Below are positions 1-11,275 of a stretch of DNA of 64,000 nucleotides, piece by piece. The stretch is from contig JALDNG010000736.1 of the NCBI GenBank assembly GCA_024349245.1, positions 1-64,000 on the forward strand. Reading direction: 5' to 3'. The translations under genes were made by a program, and so were the position numbers. Numbering within the stretch: position 1 is the stretch's first letter; each line of letters opens with the position of its first letter. This stretch comes from Neodontobutis hainanensis. Taxonomy: Eukaryota; Chordata; Actinopteri; Gobiiformes; Odontobutidae. The notes beneath the pieces are model-generated. The model saw nothing but the letters and a program-made list of their open reading frames with translations, was not told the origin of the DNA and made no database searches.

Positions 1-12
1 GAGGGACCAATC

Positions 13-224
13 CTCGAGTGGAGAGGGACCAATCCTCCAGCAGGTTAGGCTGGGGGTAGGACCTCATGGCATCTGTAATGTGTGCTGCTTCCTAACATGG
101 GGAGGTGGATGTGGTCATTACTGAGGTAGCAGCTGCAGTGGGACATGACAGAGCCATGTGGCGGGACTGCCTCCACGGCACTCTGAAAGGTTTTAAGGAT
201 ACAGTCGCTTTTAAACTTTTCCTT
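13..224. repeat. Direct repeat, copy 1 (partner 63,789-64,000)
   Basis: These 212 bases recur at the right end of the window at a constant offset of 63,776 with about three mismatches and no gaps. The first 13 bases of the window also repeat bases 23-35 (a 22-base local tandem duplication). The repeat holds coding-like sequence on the minus strand, so it is more likely a duplicated gene segment than a transposon end. The right copy is cut by the window edge, so the true length is unknown. Confidence 0.9.
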
Positions 225-280
225 CTTCTGCCGGGATTCCACCTTCTTCAGATGGCGTCCATTATTATCTGTTTTCTTGT
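45..280 (-). CDS. Partial unrecognised minus-strand exon(s), copy 1
   Basis: An open minus-strand frame of 65 codons from 242 runs through the direct repeat and contains a Lys-rich start followed by a Cys/His-containing stretch. Another minus-strand frame, seen in full in the right-hand copy, begins behind an acceptor-like TTAG and would be a downstream exon. The two frames overlap, so at most one splice pattern can be right. I do not recognise the protein. The near-identity of the two copies 63.8 kb apart shows recent duplication but does not by itself prove coding constraint. Confidence 0.3.
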
Positions 281-687
281 GTGTGCTAGTCCCTCACAGA
301 AAGAAAAGTCACATTGATTACAGCTGTAACATGTCACTGACGTCTCTATAAGTCAATTAAATATGACTCACCTGTACCAACCCTGTCCTGTCACGGTCAA
401 GTCTCTGAATCAGCTCCTCTATCTGGTACCGATCCTATTTTTGTTATTTCAAAGTGTTTTTATTGTTTTAAATGTACATAACACAAACAAACCAACAAAC
501 ATTCTCTTATGTTATACAAGGCATCACTATCCACCAGCCTCACACTTTGCAGACATTATCTCACATATCCCCTTTCGTCCTCTCATCTGCTGGGTGATGT
601 GTACCCCATCCTCGGACTCTGCTCCAGTACGAAGACCCCCAGCTCATCTTTCATCTACCTTGATGTTGGCTGAGGTCCCATCCACCT
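225..687. other. No gene recognised
   Basis: Continuation of the left copy beyond the part shared with the window end, then AT-rich sequence. A long plus-strand frame runs through here into the CA repeat, but it is an artefact of the repeat. I see no splice-supported exon. Confidence 0.5.
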
Positions 688-689
688 TA

Positions 690-722
<33 letters not shown>

Positions 723-824
723 ACACACACAAACACACACACACACACACACACGCTGCACACACACACATACACACACACACACACGCGCACTGACACA
801 CACACACGCGCAAGACACACACAC

Positions 825-876
<52 letters not shown>

Positions 877-995
877 ACACACACACACACACGCGCACAC
901 ACACGCCAAGACAGACACACGCACACACATGCGCACACACACACACACGTGCGCGCACTGACACACACACACACGCACACACACACACTCACACA

Positions 996-1066
<71 letters not shown>
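688..1066. repeat. (CA)n microsatellite
   Basis: About 380 bases of CA dinucleotides with interspersed CG, TG and TC interruptions, ending in a nearly pure CA run from about 1,000. It yields His-Thr frames on the plus strand and Cys-Val frames on the minus strand that are not genes. Confidence 0.98.
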
Positions 1067-1070
<4 letters not shown>

Positions 1071-1091
1071 TTTTTTAAATATATATATATT

Positions 1092-1316
1092 TTTTAACTG
1101 TCCTGGACACATTCTTGCACGGCCTGTCCGTCCTGGGAGTGGATCCCTCCTTCTGTGGGTCTCCTGAGGTTTCTCTGTTTTCCCGGCTGGGTTTTTCTTT
1201 AGGAGTTTTTCCTCACCCTGATGGAGCGCCTAAGGACAGGGGATGTTGTCTAGTGCAGTCTGTTTAGCCCTTTAAGGCGGCTGTTTTTGTGATATTGGGC
1301 TAATCAAAAATAAATG
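1092..1316 (+). mobile_element. L2/Maui-type LINE 3' tail
   Basis: Contains the conserved 3' tail vocabulary of fish L2/Maui LINEs and the SINEs that borrow it: GGAGTTTTTCCTCACC, then a stem with CCCTTTAAGGCGG, then TGTGATATTGGGCTA and an A-rich end with AATAAATG. No coding part is left, so this is a severely 5'-truncated insertion. Confidence 0.7.
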
Positions 1317-1435
1317 TCTTGTCTACCTTTAGTTGAACTGCAAGTACGAGTCACTAAAGAAAGTGAGTTACAAATCTGAAAACTGTGGAGCCAAGCTGAC
1401 ACATGACTGGGATTTTAGTTTTGTGCATGACTTGC

Positions 1436-1594
1436 GAGTCTGTTACGATCCCCGCTAAACAAATGGGACCTGAACATAAAGTCAAACCACACAAAGTGTA
1501 AGGCAACACATATCAACAATTTATTAATTAAACAGAGGATTTAAAGTAAAATAACAAACCGTTAAAACAGGACCACCGAGCCCATCACCTAAAT
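1436..1594 (-). mobile_element. Ty3/gypsy LTR fragment with left target duplication
   Basis: From 1,441 the sequence starts TGTTACGATCCCCGC and matches the left part of the complete LTR at 40,126-40,701, with an internal deletion of about 220 bases, up to the point where a MITE begins at 1,595. The five bases before it (1,436-1,440, GAGTC) match the five bases after the LTR at 40,702-40,706. This fragment looks like the outer end of the same insertion or of a copy in the same target. Confidence 0.8.
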
Positions 1595-2112
1595 ACGGTG
1601 GCGAGACAGCTCAACACGCTGCAAATGAAGAAAGCACCAGCAAATAAAGAAAACATTTTCATCAGTTTGACAACACGCGCGCTGCAAAATTTCACAACAC
1701 ATGCAAATTCAAAAACGCGTTGGAAATTACACAGACCACAACGGAAATGTTTTAAGGGGACTCCTTCGAGTGACGAACCCCTAATGGGACCTGTTTATTG
1801 TTTGCTCGCCTGTTGCGTTGTTGTCAGTGTTGTTGTCACTGACCTGAAAGGTGAGTTTTTTTTTTTTACTTTTAGATCATGATCGTATAATTGCTTTGTC
1901 GTTTGGATATTGTTGGCCTAAATATATTGTTTGTCACTCAAATGAGTCCCCTTAAAACATTTCCGTTGTGGTCTGTGTTATTTGCAGCGCGTTTTTGTAT
2001 TTGCATGTGTTGTAAGGATTTGCAGCGCGCGTGTTGTGAAACTGATGAAGATGTTTTCTTTATTTGCTGGTGCTTTCTTCATTTGCAGCGTGTTGAGCTG
2101 TCTCGCCACCGT
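1595..2112. mobile_element. Palindromic MITE (long terminal inverted repeats), copy 1
   Basis: The left end ACGGTGGCGAGACAGC is the reverse complement of the right end, and the pairing continues inward for roughly 170-190 bases on each side, leaving a spacer of about 150 bases. Subterminal repeats of the TTTGCAGCGC type occur in both arms. It has no transposase. A second copy lies at 35,640-36,208 in the same orientation. Flanks of this copy show no convincing target duplication: gypsy LTR on the left, Tc1 transposon on the right, both cut exactly at the MITE ends. Superfamily not assigned. Confidence 0.85.
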
Positions 2113-2832
2113 AATTTCCTTTGGAAATCAGGGTCCCAGAGTCTGGAGGAAGAGAGGAGAGACACACAATCCACGTTGCTTGAGGTCCAGTGTAAAGTTT
2201 CCACAGTCAGTGATGCTTTGGAGCCATGTCATCTGCTGGTGTTGGTCCACTGTGTTTTCTGAGGTACAAGGTCAACGCAGCCGTATTCCAGGAGGTTTTA
2301 GAGCACTTCATGCTTCTGGCTGCTGACCAACTTTTTGAGATGCAGATTTCTCGGCACCTGCACCAAGTGCCAAAGCAACCAGTACCTGGTTTAAGGACCA
2401 TGGTATCCCTGTTCTAACTTGGCCAGCAAACTCGCCTCACCTTAACCCCAGAGAGAAGGGTATTGTGAAAAGGATGAGGCAATATGCAGAAGAGCTGAAG
2501 GCCACTATCAGAGCAACCTAAACAGTGCCACAGACTGATCGACTCCATGCCACGCCGCATTGCTGCAGTAATTCAGGCAAAAAGAGCCCTAACTAAGTAT
2601 TGAGTGCTATACATGATCATACTTTTCATGTTCATACTTTTCAGTTGGCCAAGATTTCTAAACATCTTTCCTTTGTATTGGTCATAAGTAATATTCAAAT
2701 TTTCTGAGATACTGAATTTGGGATTTTATTATAATCATCAACATTTAAATTAATACACTTTGAAATATATCAGTCTGTGTGTAATGAATAATATACAAGT
2801 TCCAACTTTTTAAGATTTTTCTAAATTATGTG
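2113..2832 (+). mobile_element. Tc1/mariner element, 5'-truncated copy
   Basis: About 720 bases match the 3' half of the fuller Tc1-type element at 42,526-43,757, including the decayed C-terminal transposase region and the 3' terminal region. The 5' part is missing where the MITE abuts at 2,112. Frameshifts break the transposase frame, so it is a dead copy. It is the first part of a block of about 2.2 kb duplicated at 43,014-45,199. Confidence 0.8.
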
Positions 2833-2849
2833 ACCATGACCATTATGTG

Positions 2850-3060
2850 TAAACTGTGTTATCCCAAAAATAAAGCTTTGAGAAAGAGAAACCACGGAAC
2901 CAGCGTTTTGTCTCTTTTCTCTCTCTCCTCTGATCAGAGCCTTAGAGGCAGGCTTTATCATCGGTAACCCTTCAGAGTCTAGAACTGACATAGCGGAGCA
3001 CAGAGCAGTCCCACCAGAGACAGAGGGAAAGGAGTTCTCTTCACACATTAGTTTTGTCCA
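2850..3060 (+). mobile_element. Endogenous retrovirus LTR fragment (R-U5-like)
   Basis: AATAAAGCTTTGAGAAAG, the following TTTTGTCTCTTTTCTC tract, a CTGATCAG and the phrase TGACATAGCGGAGC correspond, in the same order and at similar spacing, to the polyadenylation-signal and U5 part of the ERV-B LTR near 50,205-50,350. Divergence is clear, so this is an older relative. The U3 part is not recognisable. Confidence 0.65.
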
Positions 3061-3474
3061 GTCTTTTCACTAGAACAAATGTTAAGAGGCAAACGAGGTT
3101 AGTTTGGCTAAAAGAGTCAACAGGTTTGTTAAAAGGACTACTGATGGTGCGTTGTTGCAATGCACAGCCGTCTATTGACCCTTTTGGATGGAGTAAAAGT
3201 CAGTGTTTGATTCAAGCTTTTTTGGCTAAAATAAAATAAAAACCCACAGTGTTGAGCCCAGGGCCAGGTTACGGCTTGACCTCCTCGTTCCTAGAAGGAG
3301 TTACATGTGCATGGGGTGCCATGGGAAGAAAATGTAATGTTTTTTTTTTTAAGGAGAACCAGGGGCTGTACCGGGCCCGTGTAGCCCGGACTGAGAGGCC
3401 AGAGGCTGGGGAGAGTAGCAGAGGCGGTGCAGCCTGGTGCTGGAGGTCTTACCTCGGGCCAGGCTCCAGCTCTG

Positions 3475-3775
3475 AGTCCTTCATTGGCCCAGGGGCACAA
3501 ACACAATCATTGTTGTGTGCAATAATCTTCAGTCTCGGGCTTCTCGACAAGCCCCATAGACAGATGCAAAGCCAGGAAAGCCTTCATTTCAGATACACAT
3601 ACAATGTACCGCTTATAAAACCTGGACTGTGGCTTCAGCTGTTTTGAGGATAAAACCCGATGAGCATAACGGTTAGTCTTTAATTGTAACAAGGTTCCAA
3701 AATTGAGTGTGCCAGTGAGTTCATCAAAAGGCTTTATCCACTCCTGATGAACTTCCAGTCCTCATCTTCAGTGAT
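3475..3775 (-). pseudogene. piggyBac-type transposase fragment (copy A)
   Basis: A minus-strand frame of 61 codons (3,507-3,692) contains RFYKRYIVCVSEMKAFLALH followed by a GLVEKPETEDY-like stretch. This resembles the N-terminal part of the piggyBac (DDE_Tnp_1_7) domain, where an EMKAF-x-ALHL motif precedes the catalytic region. Continuing matches extend upstream in another frame. No catalytic Asp region is present, so only a small decayed piece remains. The identical arrangement at 44,386-44,690 is the duplicate. The family call is from memory of the motif. Confidence 0.55.
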
Positions 3776-4280
3776 TGGCCCGTAGCTATAATCTCTTCCT
3801 CGGCCTCTCCCTGGGCCTCTGCCTCTCACCCACATTTCTCTTCTCCCAAACCTGACTCCTCTCTCTCCGTCCTCCTGTGTTAGAAACTGAAACAGCAGCA
3901 CGGCCGAAAACCCTCAGCTCCACTGGCACCTTCACTCTGGCTGCTATCCTCACTCTCCCTTATTTCATAACAATAACAAGAATAATACAGTTTATTTATA
4001 TAGCACATTTCAAATGACAAGCATAGACTCAATATAACTAAGACTTACTTGTCAGAAAGTAAATGTTCTCCCTGAGTCAGAGTCTGCAGCAGACGGCACA
4101 ACGGCTTACGCTCATGTTCTCGTCTCACAATTTCTACTCTCACCGACGTAGAGCTCTCACCGACTGCATTCTCCCCACCTGAAACAACGTGTCAAAGGCT
4201 TATGTACTAAATCTGAAAATTAAAATGAGCTAAACACAACTTATCTTAATTATACACCTGACCTATTCAAAAACACAAAG

Positions 4281-4460
4281 GTGAGGACGAAGACCCAAGT
4301 AATGCTGTAGAGGAAGAAACTGTGTCAGACTCTGAACAAGATGATTCAAATGACCAGGAATAACTCTTGCTTTGACATCGCCTATGGTCTTGTACGGATT
4401 TTATGAATGGACTTTTTACTTGAGTATTTAGGAATGTATTTTTGTAAACTTTCATATTAT
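4281..4460 (+). other. Unique stretch with a short acidic open frame
   Basis: Immediately after the duplicated block a plus-strand frame runs for about 27 codons, rich in Glu, Asp and Ser, and stops at about 4,362. It could be the last exon of a nuclear acidic protein or chance. It has no copy at the partner locus. I do not recognise it. Confidence 0.2.
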
Positions 4461-5311
4461 TTTATAATAATAATAATAATAACCCAGCTTTAACCCAGAA
4501 AGTTGAAGTAGACTCTAAACTAGTAATAAACCTGGTAAACGTTGCTAATGAAAGCAATATATTCTGTGTTATAATTGTCAATAGATCCAGTGCATTGCTA
4601 ATAAGAATCCCAGCAGGATCCAGCTCTCTACTTCTAATGACACTGAGAGCTATGAGCTCAGTGACTTTGAGAACTTGGACCCTCCCCAGTGGAGTTGCTT
4701 TTGTTGTCCAACTATTAACCCTACATACTGTAGGTTACACACATAGTTACATACATTGTGAACATGCTAAAGATCCCCTGCAACTTGCTCATTTACAAAC
4801 ACATATAAAACACTTATGTGTTGACTTTTATTCGGCAGTACAACCACAGCTACTGGTCCAGAAATTGACTGATTTGCATGTTAATCATTTTATTATTCAA
4901 TGGTTTTATTTTTTCTTAACAACAGCAAGTAAAAGTAAATGGTGTTCTCTCTACGGTCAAATACTCTAACACAGGTGTCCCACAGGAATGTGTGAGTTCT
5001 CCTTTCCTTTTTTCACTCTACACAAATGAATGCAGGAGCTCTGTGCAACAATCCCATCATTAAGTTCTCTGACGATACAGTGATCTTAAGCCTACTGTAT
5101 AAAGAGGACTGGTCCTCTGTGGTACATGCATGAGATCCACCATTTAAAGAACTGGTGTGACCACTTCCTTTTTTTAATGTTAAAAAGACAAAGGAGATGT
5201 GTTATAAGAATTTTCTATGTCCTTATATTTATCCAGAGAGACACGGAGACAGATTATAATTTAACAAGCAATGGCCAGGTTTTAATCCTTGCAAGGAGAA
5301 GCAAAGCAGAC
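4460..5311 (+). repeat. Duplicated segment with LINE fragment (partner 17,424-18,532)
   Basis: Starts at an (ATA)n run and holds a CR1/Rex-type LINE reverse transcriptase remnant: translations in shifting frames give LLVQKLTDLHVN, then a decayed NTGVPQ-like stretch and a FSDDTVI motif, which is the Y/F-x-DD active site of LINE polymerases. The partner carries about 245 extra bases of the same LINE (about 17,735-17,980), so this copy has an internal deletion. It ends inside an LTR-like repeat that is complete at 18,421-18,790. Confidence 0.8.
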
Positions 5312-6051
5312 GCAAACATATGGAAGATTATTTGTGTCATCAGACTTTGAATTTTAAATACCTGTGAATTTCTAACTCTGATTTTTTTTATCACTGAAAA
5401 CATATGTTTGAATATTTTTGTCTTTGAATTTTAGTGACTGAATTTCAAAGGTAGAAATTTCAATAGATATTATCCAAAGTTTCAAAATTCAAAATAAAAA
5501 AATTCGCCGTGTAAATATTAAATAGATATGTTTTCGACCACTCAACTTCAACCGTCGAAATTCACAGTGTAAAATACGCAGTAAAAGAAGTTCATGGAAC
5601 ATCCGGAGTACCGAGGAATTGCAATCGATATTGTGTGAGTCGATCTATCCTCAGCCAATCACGCAGCGATGACCTGGTCACGTTGGTAAACACAGCAATA
5701 CAGCGCGCAGTTGAACAATGGCGCCAGCAGCAACACTGCAGTAAGTTCATCTTTCGATATCAAAGTTTATATAGGCTAGCATGCAATATCTGACGTTTTT
5801 TAAAAAACATATGTTACTTCTAATAAATGTTTTAAAGCTCAAGCACACTAAAGAGACTAGTAGTTAAGTAATCACTAGGGGACAATAGCAGCTATGGTGG
5901 ATGACCATGGTAATAACCTACAACAAACATGGCGGGACCTGCAACTGATGCGCCAAGGGTGCTAAGTTAGATACTGTTTTACTCCTGTTCTGTTGTATTT
6001 CTACTGAAGGTCTGTCACATATAGTAGCGATAAACATTTTTGTTATTTCAG
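5312..6051 (+). promoter_or_regulatory. Probable 5' region of the G2E3-like gene
   Basis: AT-rich sequence to about 5,570, then a more CG-rich stretch. An open frame free of stops (about 5,630-5,742) encodes a DDLVTLVNTAIQRAVEQ-like helix and ends at a GTAAGT donor at about 5,743. An alternative frame has an ATG at 5,719. Neither joins the next exon (6,052) in frame with full confidence, so the first exon is uncertain. This would be the start region of the HECT-type gene that follows. Confidence 0.4.
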
Positions 6052-7258
6052 AATAACCAAGTTGAAATTGTCCAGTCAGCCAGGCGTTTGCTGGATTTAT
6101 TGACTGAAAGACAGCCAAGTACAGCGAGCGTTGAAGCTAACGCAAGGTGTAGTACACACTTGTGCTTTACGCATTATTTTGAAGTCTGACCATACTAAAT
6201 GTTTTATCGCTGGATAGGAGGGACCATTCTACTGGACCATCGCTTCAAATGGAAATGACAAGGTAAGAACTAATATGGCATATGCCTGCGGTGTGTTTAA
6301 TTTTTTAGCGCATTTCCACTGGGATAGGATCGTGCGGTTTGGGCTAATGTGCTGGTCCCTCAATACAGCCGAGAAGAGGCCAAAAACCAAAGCTAGTTTA
6401 CTAGCATAAACTTTCAGCTTTTTCTGTTAGTGTAGTACTGCTTTCTTTTCACAGATCAAACTGCAGGCATTAAAGTGTCATATGTTAAACCAATTTGATA
6501 TAGACCATTTAAAAGTTTGTAAACAGAATGTCCTAAAGTACAGAATGGGGGCTACTGGAGGCATGGTCATAATACATTTTCATTGGAGAAATTGGCATTA
6601 TCCACAAACTATTACAAATTAAGATGGTTTTGGCAAATGACAACCACTCTGCTACTTGTAGGTAATGTCAGAGCCTGGTTTGAATACATTAATGAATGTA
6701 CCTCACATTGTATGTTTATTTAATGAGCAAATTAGTATACAGTTAGCAAATTCAAGTTAGTAAAATTCTTAATTTATAGGTTTTAATGTAAGTTCTTACG
6801 GCTATGTTGTAAATAGTTTTTTTCATTGTCTGTTCAGAATTCTATCCCTCACCACAGATGCTAATTTCTTCTAAAAACATTTTAAATATGTTTACACACG
6901 GACCTGGCTTAAAACCAGTATAAACTGGTCTCAGGAATCTCCTAACAAGCTGACTGCATGTTTTTCCCCAACCACCTGTACTGCAACACTCCAGTCGAAA
7001 TTTGCCTACCTAATAAAAAAACCTTAAACTTGTATTTAAATTTTTAATCAAAAGCTTTTCACCATAGAACATTTCCAGGCATTTTTACTAAAGGCCGGGA
7101 AAGAATCGCTTCCAGCAACAAATGTTATCCCAGCCAAAAATCAAGGCACTCGAGGTGTCTTTCTATTTGCTACCAAAGCAGTGTGAAAACTCCAAGTGAG
7201 CTTGAGAAAGTGACCCAGACAGTGACCCATATGCAGGCTGGGTTGGGTCCAAGGACTG

Positions 7259-7308
<50 letters not shown>
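7259..7308. repeat. (TA)n microsatellite
   Basis: About 50 bases of perfect TA dinucleotide in an intron of the G2E3-like gene. A shorter TA run lies at 9,539-9,556, just upstream of an exon. Confidence 0.98.
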
Positions 7309-7311
<3 letters not shown>

Positions 7312-9938
7312 GTTATATTAATTGTGTGTGCAATGCATATTAAATAAGTTTGTTTTGAGATGAAATGTCAATTTTTTGTACTTTTTCACCTACAGTTATG
7401 TGACGCCCTCAAAGTTCTATTTCCAAAACTGCAAACAGTAACAGGTGGATGGCTACTTTATAAAGCAGCTGGTAAGCAGAGATTTATTTTTTTAACAAGA
7501 AGCAAAGGTTAGTTTATTTAATATAATTGCAGTAATGTCTATAAAAACTATACTATGCAATCTATGTTTGGCTGCAATTTTTAAATAATTTTTAATTTTG
7601 ACAGGTGGATGGGGAAGCGTAAACTGTCCCTTGTGTCACCTGACGATGCTGGTTATACAGGCAGACTCTTGAAGTCTGTTGCTCAAGGGTAAAAACTGTT
7701 CATAGTCCCTGTCCAAGAAGATCTTGATAGAAGTCCACTACAACTAACTGATGGAGCCTTCAGCGGTATGGCAAAAGCCACATGTCACAAGTGTGGTGTT
7801 GCTGTACCTCTGCAGCTTCTAAAGTATTATATTTACTCCTGTTTGATCATTGAAGTCGACAGTGACGCAGCTCATCTGGTTGAGGAACAATGTATGATTT
7901 GTCTGTCCTTACGACAACCTACACTTCTTACTACACCATAATTTAAAACTTAGGAACCTAGTTCATATTTATGTCCTTTCACATAATTATGTTTTACTAA
8001 AACATATTTCTATTTTCCAACAGCTCAGTCCTGTCCTGTTTTTCTGAAAATGTTTAAATCTGATCGGATAAAGCAGCACGCATCTACATGTGGTGAAAGG
8101 TATCTTTTTTATTTTCTAATTTTTTAAAGAGGTTTTATTGGTTGGATTCAATTTCTAGACTGAATGACCCTTTTATACGAAAGAATAATTTTATCAGTGT
8201 TGTTTCTATTGTCTCTTCACAGTGTTTTGACATTAAATAAACCAAGCCTGTTGTCATTCTTGCATTTGTTACATATGTGTATAATTATTTTTTTATTTTT
8301 TTTTATTTTAGTCAAGTGACACTTGCAGTTTATCCCAGTGAAAAGGAACAAGCAGTGGTTCCTGGACCATCCATAACTTCAGCGACTACTTCCATGGGTA
8401 TGTGATATTCAAAGTGTCTTTTAATTATAGAACAGCCATCAAAGCATTGTTAAGATAGAGACATTCAATTTCTTAATCATGCATATTAGATTTATGAATT
8501 GAACCCTTATATTTGCTTTTACTGTTTCTTATTAGATTGGTCATCTATTAGTGACTTAAGTAAGGCCATATCTCAGTGTGCGGAGTATTATCTCCAAATC
8601 CATGCAATGAAGAGTCCGTTAACTCTATGCATGGACATCAGGAAAAGTCCTGCAGAACAGGACATGACCCTTATATTTTTTATAAGCAAACCAATGTGGA
8701 ATGTGCACGCCCTTGATTTGCAGACTTGAAGGTAAAACCAAATAAAAGTTATAGTTGTCAAATAATAATTAAGCCTACTATTAAAATTTTGTTGTACAGG
8801 GATACTGCTATTGGACTTGGGGTTACACGTTTTTTCTTCTCAACTTGCATGGAAAAATTAAAGTTTGGATTTCACATTCATTTTGGTATGTATTTTATGC
8901 ATATATGCCCATGCTGTTTGCTATACAATTAAATTATAATGCATTGCTATTATGAAACATTTAATAAAAATGAATCATCAAGGATTTAAGAATTTACAGT
9001 TCACAAATATTGAAACATCCGTACAAATTTAGAAAACCAATTGCTTTCTAACATAATTTTTTCACAGCAAATAGCAGTGTCACTCGGCTTTTGATGGAGA
9101 ACCGTCGCACTTTCTTGTTGAAAGTGACCTGTTCCTTGTGGCAGGGAGAATGATGGGTCACTTCTTTCTCCATGGAGGGCCATGCCTTTCAGGACTTAGT
9201 CCAGCTTTTGTGCATGTCCTACTTGGTGGCAGTCCTGAAACATCAACTGTCACTGTAGAGGATTGTCCGGACCTCGACATTCGTGACACAATCAAGCTTG
9301 TATGTTTCTCTCATATCTCTTAGTTTGAAGATGGAAAAAGTGTTAAATCCAAAGCATCTGGACAAGGTTCACCTTCAAACCTACGTCCAGATGCTTTGGC
9401 TTTAACCCTTTTTTCTTCTAGATGGCCTGGTTGACTGAGACTCTAAACAGACATGTCTAAGTTAGATTTTTCTATATTTTCTTTATAACTGTAGTTGGTA
9501 AAATGTGAATTTTGCTTAAAGTTTTATATAAACTGTATTTATATATATATATATATAAAAAGTTGGAAGGAGAATCCAACCTATCAGAAAAGGAAAAACA
9601 GCAGATACAGGAGTTGGCCTATGCATGGGACCTTCCTCCTCTGAACAAAAGTAACCGAAAGTGTTTTTTTGAAAAACTTTTAATTCATGCGGTGAGTGAA
9701 GTGAGAATAAAAAAAACTTGAAAACGAAACTACATACATTTTACAACTCTCCACTACAATTATTATGCTTGTCTTTTATTCCTTATTATTGTTATTAGGT
9801 GATTGGACGAGTCGTAAGACAGATTAAGCAACTGCGCAGAGGACTAAAAGAAACACCATTGTGGACTTTGCTTACTCAAAGACCAGACACAGCAGCTATC
9901 CTTTTTCCAAAAGAGGGGCAGAGAACATCTGTCCAGAG

Positions 9939-10672
9939 GTAATTTTGCTTTCTTATGGTCTTACTTGAAGATAAAGTTGAAGCAAAGGCGTTTGGACTGG
10001 AATGATAATGCTATATCCTTCTCCAGTGCTGTCAGGTGGTTTTGGCCACTGTGACCTTGCATCTAAGTTTGATAGCTTTGTTTACAGACAACTTGTTTCT
10101 TATTCACTTCAATTTTATTAATCCCCAAGGAGTAAATCAGTTATTTGGTATCTTCAAATTAGTTGATTCAAACTTCTTCTTCTGTCCTAGACTGATTGTA
10201 GAGCAGTCGATCCGTCCTGCTGATTAGATTCTCAGATGTCCACTGGTTTCTTTGTTGTTCATAAGCTGAAAACAAGGGATGGTCTAAGTTGTTCAGTAAC
10301 CACTGATCTAAAAGCATTAGGTGTCTGTTCCTGAAAACAGTTCTACTGATGAAGTCACGGGCAGTATCTGGTACAGCTGTTGGTTGAATATAAACCGTAA
10401 TCCTACGATGACATGCGACTCTCTCGGTATACAACCATCTCAGTCTCACTGCTACAGCTCCACACACTTGTAGCTAATTCTGTGGCAGTAATGCGATCCA
10501 CTGTCGGGATCTTCTTTAGAGCAACTCAGAAATTAAGCCCTTTCCCATGTAGGTAGTTATGGTAGTTTAATGTGTATACATGTATATTTTATTGTTACCA
10601 ATTAATTGTGGTTGCAGAAATAACTGCAATTGACGGCTGGATGTTTTTTCATGTGGCCTTTTGTTGACGCAG
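9939..10672 (+). other. Long intron of the G2E3-like gene with a possible LINE/SINE tail
   Basis: Holds ATTTTATTAATCCCCAAGG-type sequence near 10,108, which resembles the inverted 3' tail of fish LINEs/SINEs. The remaining 500 bases have an open minus-strand frame of 99 codons that I do not recognise and do not trust. Confidence 0.3.
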
Positions 10673-11275
10673 ATTCTTCTGCAGCGAATCACCTGGCCAC
10701 AAGCAGATGAAGAATGATGATGATGACGACTGGTCAGCAGACATAAAGTTCCATATCGGGCTATCTCCAAGAGTTCATCACTGGAGGTGAAACTAAGTAA
10801 TATTTGTATTCCATAATATTTATGGAAATAAAACATTTTAAAATCTGTTTAATTCATTCTTTAGCAACGCCAACTGAACTGCAAAATCTAGTAAAATTCT
10901 GGACAGGCTGGGAGGTCTTGCCAACAAGTTTGTCTGTAGAGGTAGTAACTGGAAACTACATCACAGCCTCAACCTGCTTTGAGATTCTGCATTCCATCTC
11001 ACTACAAGGACTATACTTCATTCAAGAGGGACTTGCTTGTTTCCATTTCTTCATGCCACACAGGATTTGGTCTAGTGTGAACATAGTATGATGTTTTATA
11101 ATGCTGTTTGCTGTTCAAATTACCACTGTAGCACTTGACAGTTGTGCTTCCATAGTTCAATGTTTTACATTAGTTTAGTTCAGAGTTCAGTGCCCCACAT
11201 AAACACTTCTTAATTTTAAGCTACTGGTTTTGGCCTGACATAAACCAAGAGGCAGTATTGAATTAGTTTTCAGGA

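Larger units (their letters stand above)
2113..4281. repeat. Segmental duplication, copy A (partner 43,014-45,199)
   Basis: The block holds, in order, a Tc1 3' half, a retroviral LTR fragment related to the ERV-B LTR, an unidentified stretch with T/A runs, and a minus-strand piggyBac-type transposase fragment. The partner has the same order and very high identity with scattered short indels. The copies part after AACACAAAGGT at 4,281 and 45,199. Confidence 0.9.
6052..11091 (+). pseudogene. G2E3-like HECT-domain gene, multi-exon, broken
   Basis: Twelve or so exons with good GT-AG edges can be followed: 6,052-6,146; 6,218-6,262; 7,396-7,471; 7,605-7,891; 8,024-8,099; 8,312-8,397; 8,536-8,731; 8,800-8,885; 9,068-9,299; 9,563-9,691; 9,799-9,938; 10,673-10,786; 10,865-11,091. 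Together they resemble the fish family annotated as G2/M phase-specific E3 ubiquitin ligase-like: an LFPKLQTVTGGWLLYKAAG block, a Cys/His zinc-binding piece (CPV...HASTC), a GHFFLHGGP region and a C-terminal HECT-like TASTCFE carrying the catalytic Cys. Lesions include a frameshift after GGWLLY at about 7,615, a stop at about 7,692, frameshifts at about 8,680, 8,715, 9,090 and 10,712. Several late exons are still open. Ubiquitin-transfer activity is the known family role. This copy should be non-functional unless the lesions are assembly errors. Confidence 0.75.

Noticed and set aside
363..1097. A 244-codon plus-strand frame and several minus-strand frames over the CA repeat
   Set aside because: They read through the microsatellite as His-Thr or Cys-Val runs and have no support outside it.
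1891..2326. Open frames over the MITE and Tc1 junction
   Set aside because: They cross an element border and repeat in the other MITE copy; they are by-products of the inverted repeats.
5630..5742. First exon of the G2E3-like gene as a firm call
   Set aside because: It is open and ends at a GTAAGT donor, but it does not join exon 6,052 in frame, so it is reported only as a candidate in the 5' region.
10168..10467. 99-codon minus-strand frame in the G2E3-like intron
   Set aside because: No motif, no splice support, intronic position.
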